Origin: Cryptomeria japonica
Lineage: Eukaryota; Streptophyta; Pinopsida; Cupressales; Cupressaceae
DNA length: 64,000 bases
Assembly: GCF_030272615.1 (NCBI RefSeq)
Contig: NC_081405.1
Span: 19,488,547 to 19,552,546 of the forward strand
Reading direction: 5' to 3'
Below are positions 56,845 through 64,000 of this stretch, one piece after another. A program made the translations under genes and the position numbers. The notes under the pieces were generated by a model. That model was not told where the DNA came from and did not search any database. It saw nothing but the letters and a program-made list of their open reading frames with translations. Positions within the stretch are counted from its first letter, which is position 1; each line of letters begins with the position of its first letter.

Positions 56845-57889
56845 ATGTCCTCAAACACTAGAATAGTATGTCACTGACAATGCCCACTCCTATCAGGCAC
56901 CATTTCCCTTGGATCGCACACATTATTATGCCCATGTCTGTAGGTTTGTACTTGAAAGGCATGGTTATGTGCTTCCTATGGCTTGAAAATGTCCTCTGTA
57001 ATAATGGCATGAGATCTAGTGGATTTTGAAACTTTAACCATCACATTAATGGTGACGGGTCCTTTCTTTGTCTTTGCAACTAGAGGTACATGTATATCCA
57101 TGTCCTAAATATTAAATAATGTCCTTGGGCAAAAGGGAGAACTTTCTTAGAAGTTACAACATCAAAATTGAGAATTAATGGTGCTTTGAGATGTGCTTGG
57201 AGGTAGGTGAGGTGAACAATGAGAAATGGCTAGAGTCTCGAACTTTAGAGGTTGGGGATGACAAGAAGATCATACCATTGAGGCAAGTAGATGAAGGGAA
57301 GTCTGAACAAGAAATCCTTGATGAGATAGAATTGTGTAAAATGTCAAGGATTGGGGATGACTCATACTTGGTACTACATTTTAGGCAAGCCCGCACCAAT
57401 AAATCCAATAGGATATATTGTAGAAAGTTATTGGGCATTAAAGATCAAAGATGCACATGAAGTACACAAGTAAAAGAATGAACCCAAGTTCGACTTCTTT
57501 AATATGTATGAAGTTACTAGTGGAGTTTGAGATTTGAGCATGATAAGAAATAGGCATGTGGGTAGAGGTATGGCTGTAAGTCTAGCTCCAACAAGCTAAT
57601 TTAGTAAAAACATAAAGTCAAGAGTCAGAAGTTGGGGCTGACATGAGAAGGGAAACTTTGACACTTCAATTGGAAATGAAAGAAAGGCATGAGTAGAAGA
57701 ACAAGTCCAATGCTAGAGGGGTTTAGGAAAAAATGTACTTAGATAGAAAGGCATGCAAGGATGAGGAGGGGGAAGGACGAGAGAGAACATATATGTCATA
57801 TACACAAAAATAGAACCAGGGAAGATGCAAGAATTTAGAACTGGGTATTTTGGTCAATAACAAAATTACAACAAAAAGGAGACATGTCA
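56845..57889. other. Host DNA of the copia insertion, one small unassigned ORF
   Basis: The ORF 57191-57460 (plus, 89 residues) begins CLEVGEVNNEKWLESRTLEV, is charged, and has no motif I recognise. It could be part of a LINE ORF upstream of the endonuclease at 57890, or chance. The opposite-strand ORF is a shadow. Confidence 0.3.
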
Positions 57890-58520
57890 TGTTCACCTTT
57901 CTCTCTCCTATATGGCATCAAGGCTTACTTGACCAAAGATGTGATCCCACCAAGTGTTGCGGGCTCTTTTCAACATTAATAATCATTCCTTTGGAGTTAT
58001 TAATGTTTATGCTTCAAATTATGCTGTTGAAATATCTACCTCTAGAGGTGGATTGCCAATACAATGCCTAGGGCCACTTCAATTCTTTGTGGGGATTTTA
58101 ATGATTGAAATTGCCTATGATAAATGTGGAGCCTTACCTATCCAATGTACATCTAAGAAAGGAGAGGCTTGGCTCTTCATGCATAATCATTTGGAAATTT
58201 TTATCCCAATCTTGGCTGCCACAAAGATCATATTACATGGTACACTTGGAGTAATCTTGATAGAGTGCTCAAGTGTTTCAATTGTGCTATAATGTCAGAA
58301 CATTCTTTTTCCTCCTTTGCCAAATGTTATTTGCTGCCAATGGAGCCTTTGTTAGACGTCCTTTCAAACCACTTTCCAATACAACTTCTATTGAGTGGCA
58401 ATTTGCCGAACCCATGGCCATGATGACTAAATTATTTCTAAACATGTCATTCCTCAATCGCAAGGCCACATGGTGTCTTGTTTTCAAGAACCCATCTTTG
58501 TCCTTTCATTGGAAAATGAT
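57890..58520 (+). pseudogene. LINE endonuclease (EEP family) fragment
   Basis: The piece 57954-58292 reads NNHSFGVINVYASN, then about VGILMIEIAYDKCGALPIQC (family: GDFNMI...DK.GG). A frame change follows, and HNHLEIFIPILAA and a HITWYTWSN-like stretch are readable across frames near 58200-58260. This is the Mg-dependent endonuclease/exonuclease/phosphatase domain that nicks target DNA for LINEs. The key Asp-Phe-Asn box is corrupted here. Reverse transcriptase is absent, so it is an N-terminal ORF2 scrap. Confidence 0.65.
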
Positions 58521-58550
58521 CAGATGAGTTACAATTTCCATCTACCTCAT

Positions 58551-58716
58551 AGGCGTTACTCAATTTCAAAGATGACGAACAATCTGCTATGTTGGACATA
58601 GAAGGAACTCCACAAGTATATCACTTGATATCAAAGGAAGACAAGGTTTCCAATGCATCTATAGAGCAAAATGATAGTTTGACTATTTCCACTGATCAAG
58701 AGGACAATGGCTGCAC
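58551..58716 (+). pseudogene. Unassigned ORF, left half, split by LTR C
   Basis: An open stretch reads DDEQSAMLDIEGTPQVYHL, then KEDKVSNASIEQNDSL and TDQEDNGC, up to the insertion at 58717. If LTR C and one TGCAC are removed, the frame continues without a stop at 63920-64000 (TMGEEASDEFFFAFKSL). The protein is acidic and unfamiliar. It may belong to the same LINE as the preceding endonuclease or to a different gene running out of the window. Confidence 0.45.
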
Positions 58717-59722
58717 TGTAGTATCCCTTGGCTAATCTGACCCTGTTTCGCTTATTGAACCCCAAGGAATATTGTCAAACACTTGGCATACAATGTTTGA
58801 AGCCGCTGTAGTGAATTCTTTATTTGTCTTCTTTGGGTCTATTGACGTGTATTTTGTACACAATCAAACACAGAATAAAATACCCAAGGGTACCTTATCC
58901 TCTCTTGAATAAAGCCTCTGATTGCTGAAGATATCGCGAAAAAGGATCAATCAGGATGACTCCAAGGTTCTTTGATGTAGGATCTCTACGTGTGGATAAG
59001 CTCTCTGTGGTATGATGTGATTTGCTGGAATCACAAGGGGACTTACATTTGATGATTGAACGTCTGATCTGCTTTGAATATTGCTGGAACACAAGCTCTT
59101 ACTAGCTTTGATTTGAAAAAAGGAAAAAAAGAGGAGGGTGAGGAAAGGATCTAATTCTAATACTAAGAATGTAAGAGCAATGAATGATCTTTGATGAAAT
59201 TCTAACTAAGTCTTGTTTTGACATCCCAGGACCATCTCCACAAAGTTAGTGCGATCTTCGAAGGAAAGCTTTAGGATGTTCAAATCATCACTGCAGGCAT
59301 AGACACCATCAGGTTGATGCATATCAATGAAGAAGCGACAATTGAAGTTAAGCTTAAGCTGAATGATTCCAGTTGACTACACAAGGCAAGTCTGCAATCA
59401 ACAAACTACTAGTAGTATGGATATACGAATTCCACCATCAATCAAGCACATTTCTTCCACTCATCTAATAACATAAAATCAAACATGAGAAGCATAAAGA
59501 CCATGCAAATTGTCGAATCGACCCATAAGTTTCACCATTTCTTCAATGAAGTTACAAGTCTTTTACAACAACATCTTGGCAACAATCTTTGCCTTCTCTC
59601 TCTACTCTACTCTAATTGCTACTCTATCAACTAGCTAATCACCTTCTAACTACTCTCTATCTATCTTCTAACTGCTTCCAACTATATTCTAACTATTGCT
59701 TTTACAAAATGAAATACCAGGG

Positions 59723-59730
59723 CTTATATA
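59723..59730 (-). promoter_or_regulatory. TATA box of the antisense 3.7-kb LTR
   Basis: The minus strand reads CACTATATAAGCCCTGG. The position relative to the LTR ends and the A/T-rich leader that follows fit an LTR promoter. Confidence 0.5.
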
Positions 59731-61221
59731 GTGCCCTCAATACAATTCGATGGCTTAGATCAATTCGAGATCAATGGCCAAGATTCAACAATGAAAACCC
59801 TTATTAGGGTTTGTTACAACCATTACATAACATTTAATGCTTGACCAATGATAAAATTGTATTGCTTGGACACATGTCCTCTCTAGAAAATTCCACCAAT
59901 GGATAGCTGGGGTAGGTACATCGGAGTTTGTGCCACCTTCCATGAGTTAGGTACATTGAATCTGGAAATGCTGAGGTGGACCACACTGACTGGAGAAGTG
60001 ATGACTAGGATGCCACCTCGTCTGACACTTGTAACTTGGTAAATATTCAACTTGATGTTGTTGAGAAGCTAGCTTTAATTAATTCATCTGGTACTATCTG
60101 CTTCTTCAACGAACCCTTGTTCTAACTTCTTGTGTCCTTGATGTGCAGGATGATTGATGTACCTCGCCTTGGAATACTGGATTGGAGAAGAGGTCGCCCT
60201 TGTCGACGTTAGTCCAAAGAAGGCCGTCCTTGTCGATGCTAGGCTGGAGGAGGTCGCCCTTGTCCTTGCTTGATCTTACAACTCCGGGATCTCCATTTGA
60301 TGCCTACACAAAATATTAAAGTTAGTCTTTTGAGCATCAAACCTCAAAGCATGAAATTTAAGACCTTTCAACGGTAAAACTTAAGATATTAATTTGAAAA
60401 AAGTCATGATAAATCAAGAACTACACATTTTCAAATTAATAATGAATGGAATTTGGATCTTCAAGACTTAGACTTTACAAAATTGCAATGGGATCATAAT
60501 AAGTCTTGAATAAGAACTTCAAAAAATGATTCTTCATACCTTCCCTTTGAGTATTTAAGTACAAAACCTTGAAAAATGAAGGAAGAGGACCGGATTTTGT
60601 TGGGCAAGATTTATAGTCCTTCCTTGGATGAAGTATGCCTCCTCTAGTTTGAAAAAGAATAAACTCCACTAGCCTCTTCAAAAAATCTGGAAATTCGCCT
60701 TCAAATGTCTTCAAAAAATCTGGAAATTATCCTCCAATCTAGCTAGAAATTCGCCTCTCCAATAGCTTTCAAGATGAATTTCGCCCTCCACTCCTCTGGA
60801 TTTCGCTCCTCAAATTGCTCTCCAATTTCGCACTTGAAAGGATGATTGAATGATTTGAATTGTGAAACAACACCTCCAATATATAGAGCGCTCACCTTCT
60901 ACATCTCTCCATAGGCCGACTTGGCAAAATAGGCCAAAAAATAAATAAATTTGCAAAAACAAGAGGCCGACCTAATAAAATAATAAAACATGATACCTCA
61001 AGTGCCCCATTTTCAATTTTAATTTAATAAAAATTAATTTTAAATGCCTTCACAATAAAAGTTCGATTTTTTTTAAGGCCTAAAATCAATTTACTAAATG
61101 CCAATTTAATTTAATTTTTTCAAATATTTTGAAGTTGATGATTTTGGCATTTCATGCGATTTGGAGGACATCAACGTTGGGATATGGCAAAAAATAAAGA
61201 ATGCACATTTTAAGCGCTCTG

Positions 61222-62107
61222 GTCCCTTGGAGAGGGACAGGAGCGCTCTTGCATTTTAAGCCTTGCATTCCTTGCTTTCACGTTCAAAACCTCATCCTTG
61301 GCGTCCGAAATGGCCTTGTCATTTGGAAATTTGAGTTTAATTCACTTGATCTTTATAAGGAGTGTGCCTTAGGACATTTTCGCCCTTGTCCCTTGGTGAG
61401 GGACAGGAGCGATTTTCCACTTTTGTCCTTGATCTTTATCTTTTAAATTGCTAATTCGTGTTGTGGGGTAAGCAATGATCCCTTTCGTCCCTTCAGTGCA
61501 TGTTCAACTCGTTTTTTGCAAGGCGAAATTGATGTTCTAGAGATTTTCGCCCTGGTCCTTCAGTGAGGGACAGGAGTGCCTTTTGCATTTGGCCTAGGAT
61601 CATCGAGTTTTTGGAGTCAAACCTTTGTTCATCATGATTTAGAAGACCTTTCCAATCTTGCTCAACTTTGCCTTAGCATAATCTCGGAGGGAAATTGTTG
61701 ATTTTATAAAAAATCGCCCTGGTCCTTTAGTGAGGGACAGGAGCACCTTTTGCATCCATTGCGCAAATTCTTGATCATATCAACCTCAAGGCATTTTAAA
61801 CATCATTTCAAATTCGCGCCTTGGCTTAGGTTCGTCCAAACTTGGCGAGAAGGACTGGATATTAGGTTTTTCGCCCTGGTCCCTTGGAGAGGGACAGGAG
61901 CGCTTTTACCTTTGTAGACAAAAACTCCATCATTTCATTGTCTTTGATCAAGTTTGGATGCTCTATCATGTTCATTTCGTCCTCCACCATGCCTTTGATG
62001 TTCCAATTTGACCAAACAAGGCCAGGAATGACTCAAATAAGCCTTTTCGCCCTGGACCCTTGGTGAGGGACAGGAGCGAAATTCGCTCTGGATCCTTAGT
62101 GAAGGAT
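61222..62107 (-). repeat. Palindrome array, about 166-bp spacing
   Basis: The palindrome GTCCCTTGGNGAGGGAC, usually flanked by CGCCCTG and AGGAGCG, occurs at 61222, 61388, 61555, 61722, 61879 and 62055, plus a diverged seventh at 62091. Gaps are 166, 167, 167, 157, 176 and 36. A half copy lies near 61486. Sequence between the copies is only weakly alike. Confidence 0.85.
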
Positions 62108-62946
62108 AGGAGCGAAATTTGACTTTTTGAACTCTCTATCAAGATAATTTTTATGGAATATAACATTTCCTTCTATCTTTCTTCCTTTTAATACTTTAAG
62201 TTATATTCCATATATACTTTCAGGGTGTTTGAGAGTGGTTTCAGACCTCCAGGAATTATATTGCAAAATCTAGTTTTTTGAGGTTTTTCAGTTTCCAGAC
62301 TTAGTCAAATTTCAGGATCAGGACATTCCAGACTTAACCAAATTTCGGGATCAGGACTTTCAGACTTAGCCAAATTTTCAGGATCAGGACTTCACTCCAG
62401 CAGGACCTGCTATCCTATTGATCTCCCCGACAGCACTCAAAAATGCAAAAGCCAACTAACAAAACCCTAAAAGACCTAGAAAACAAACCCTAAAAAGCAA
62501 AAAACATGGGTCCCCATTTGCAATGGGGCGATGTGTGAAAACGTCACAACAGGTTTGTAGGCTGCAAATGAAGTTATGGAAAGCTTCTAACAATGCAAAG
62601 TTGTTATAGAAATGATATGCTAGCTGTTTTAGAGCTTACACACACATGAAATGACTGAAATTAACTAGTACAGCTAGTAGACATTAAGACAAACACTTGT
62701 CATACATCCCAAAGTACACCTACAGCCATTAGGCATTTAAGCAAACAGTTGGCTTGAAAGCTAAGTGGCTGATCAATGTTGAATGTCACCTGGAATATCA
62801 ATCGACCCCAATCTGTAAGTGATGAAGGCGGCTACAAGGGTTTGCAGAATGTAGAAGAAGCAGCCAAAGACTCCTTATTCAATCTTCATCATAAATCTGA
62901 ACAAACATCTCCAATTTGGTCTCCACAAAGACCACAAAATTGGCAA

Positions 62947-63008
62947 GGTACTGTAGCGTTTACTGGAGCGCGGTACTGTAGTGTTTACTATTCACGGGTA
63001 CTGTAGCG
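62947..63008. repeat. 25-bp repeat with GGTACTGTAGYG, three copies
   Basis: GGTACTGTAG starts at 62947, 62972 and 62997, an exact 25-base period, followed by CACTGTTCAC. Such ACTGTAGC/CTGTTCAC strings are common in plant LTRs. Confidence 0.85.
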
Positions 63009-63924
63009 CACTGTTCACAACATTGTAGCAGCAAATAAACCCTTTGTATGATGTTCTCAGTCTGCCATATACATATGCCCTCAGCTATGCCAATAAATCT
63101 GAAAATAAATCCCCAATCAGCACAATGTCAACTTCTAGATGAAGCCAACCCTAGGAGCAACTTCAGATGAATATCTCACAACCTCAGATTGCTGATGCAA
63201 TGAAGTCTTCACGTTCTCCAATGCCGATACTCTGGACAAGCTGCAAAAACCCCTGCTTCTTCTCCAAAGCCAAGAGACAAGTCTTCTCATAAAAAATAAC
63301 AATGATCAATCCCCTTCTCTTCTTTTCACAAGCCTTATATATATTTCCCATGAAGGTTCGATTTTCTCCAATAAGGCATTAAATCAATTAATGATATTAA
63401 ATGACATTTAATGATATTAAATGACATTTAATGATATAATATTTTCACTTTGTCATTTAATATTTCACCTTGGTAAAAGAGCCACAATTAATTAATTAAA
63501 TGGTCCCCTTTAATGATACTTGGACCCTTAAGTTATAATATAAAATTATATTATAACTTAATAATATAAGCTCAAAACATTAATGTTTATTTAAACTACA
63601 TAAACATTAATGTCTCCATTAATACTCAACATTTTTAAACGTTGTCTGAGCTGGGAGCTGACATGATGAAGCTGCATATGACCATACCCCTTTACTAAAA
63701 ATAGAAGGGGTCCATCTCTAACATCTCAAACTTACTATAAATAGTAAGTATAGCAAATGAAGTCAAAATGATACCAAACGAAAGCCATATCGAAACACAA
63801 TGAACTCTGGAGATGATACAAGCCTCGGGAGACCCTCTATCCATACTCATTAGCCTACGAGGGTCAGAATGATAGGCTAATCACCAAAAAACCATGTCTG
63901 CTAAAATGGGGACATTACATGCAC

Positions 63925-64000
63925 CATGGGTGAAGAGGCATCAGATGAATTTTTCTTTGCATTCAAAAGTTTGTTTGACTTTGAAGAGCCAACACAAGAA
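63925..64000 (+). pseudogene. Unassigned ORF, right half, runs out of the window
   Basis: In the frame that continues from 58716 the reading is MGEEASDEFFFAFKSLFDF then EEPTQE, open to the last base. The continuity across a 5.2-kb insertion supports a real coding sequence before LTR C landed. Confidence 0.45.

Larger units (their letters stand above)
58843..62546 (-). mobile_element. 3.7-kb antisense LTR nested in LTR C
   Basis: The ends form an inverted pair, TGACGTGTATTTTG at 58843 and GTGAAAACGTCA at 62546. On the minus strand a TATATAAG box (59730-59723) lies 2.8 kb in and is followed by a T/A-rich leader, so the LTR points left. No matching 5-base target duplication is visible (TCTAT left, CAACA right), so one edge may have been lost. 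No gag or pol is present. ORFs inside (for example 60714-60475) carry no known domain. Confidence 0.7.
58717..63919. mobile_element. Solo LTR C, TSD TGCAC, carrying a nested 3.7-kb LTR
   Basis: It begins TGTAGTATCCCTTGGC and ends AATGGGGACATTACA; TGCAC occurs at 58712-58716 and 63920-63924. The ends resemble those of LTRs A and B (TGTRATRTCCC / GGGGACATTACA), so all three may be one superfamily. Without the inner LTR it is about 1.5 kb, again like A and B. TATA-like boxes exist on both strands (TATATATATTTCCC at about 63335 plus, TATAAATAG at about 63732), so orientation is open. Confidence 0.85.

Noticed and set aside
58838-62551. Target duplication for the nested 3.7-kb LTR
   Set aside because: TCTAT on the left and CAACA (or ACAGG) on the right do not match.
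1-64000. tRNA and rRNA genes
   Set aside because: No cloverleaf or conserved rRNA stretch was recognised; the only tRNA-like words are short primer-binding sites.

Overview
The window looks like a repeat-dominated stretch of a very large plant nuclear genome, probably a gymnosperm. I infer this from plant L1-type LINE proteins, Tat-type Ty3/gypsy and Ty1/copia proteins, a plant mobile domain protein, and very long LTRs. No intact host gene is visible in 64 kb. Nearly every coding region is a broken retroelement gene, and many premature stops are TAG or TGA where the family has Gln, Trp or Arg. The only host-gene candidate is a pair of possible antisense exons near 40.2-40.5 kb, and it is weak.

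Layout. 1-4.2 kb: the 3' part of an L1-type LINE (reverse transcriptase, zinc-binding linker, RNase H), followed by an extra coiled-coil ORF and the LINE 3' tail. 4.2-5.4 kb: remnant of a copia element ending in a polypurine tract and a truncated LTR. 5.6-25.7 kb: a 20-kb Tat-lineage gypsy element with gag, protease, G-patch, reverse transcriptase, two RNase H domains and integrase, plus an antisense plant-mobile-domain ORF. A solo LTR with perfect 5-bp target duplications splits the protease. Arrays of a TAGCGCATA motif spaced exactly 21 bp apart lie in the 5' leader and, inverted, near the 3' end. 25.7-27.0 kb: copia reverse transcriptase/RNase H and the start of its LTR. 27-33.3 kb: 3' part of a second Tat-like element, holding an antisense ORF1-only LINE with a 13-bp target duplication. 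33.3-37.7 kb: microsatellites, a duplicated flank, and an antisense copia-like element with 0.85-kb LTRs. 37.8-38.8 kb: a GC-rich, inverted-repeat-bounded element. 38.8-42.5 kb: low-copy-looking and repeat-derived DNA.

42.5-47.6 kb: a solo LTR (TSD GAATA) containing a second, 3.47-kb solo LTR (TSD CTCGG). 48.2-49.1 kb: a 210-bp tandem array. 52.5-56.8 kb: an antisense copia-type element (TSD CATTA, exact tRNA-Met primer site, polypurine tract) containing another solo LTR (TSD AAATG). That LTR carries six tandem hairpins, spaced about 61 bp apart, whose stems covary. 57.9-58.5 kb: a LINE endonuclease fragment. 58.7-63.9 kb: a solo LTR (TSD TGCAC) that splits an open frame and contains a 3.7-kb antisense LTR with a palindrome repeated about every 166 bp.

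What ties the window together is nesting. Six insertions can be resolved to the base from their target duplications, which gives a relative order of events. The most unusual signals are the 21-bp phased motif arrays, the covarying hairpin array, and the 166-bp palindrome array; none is explained by ordinary retroelement anatomy. All positions and counts were read by hand, so alignments and searches are named where they would decide.
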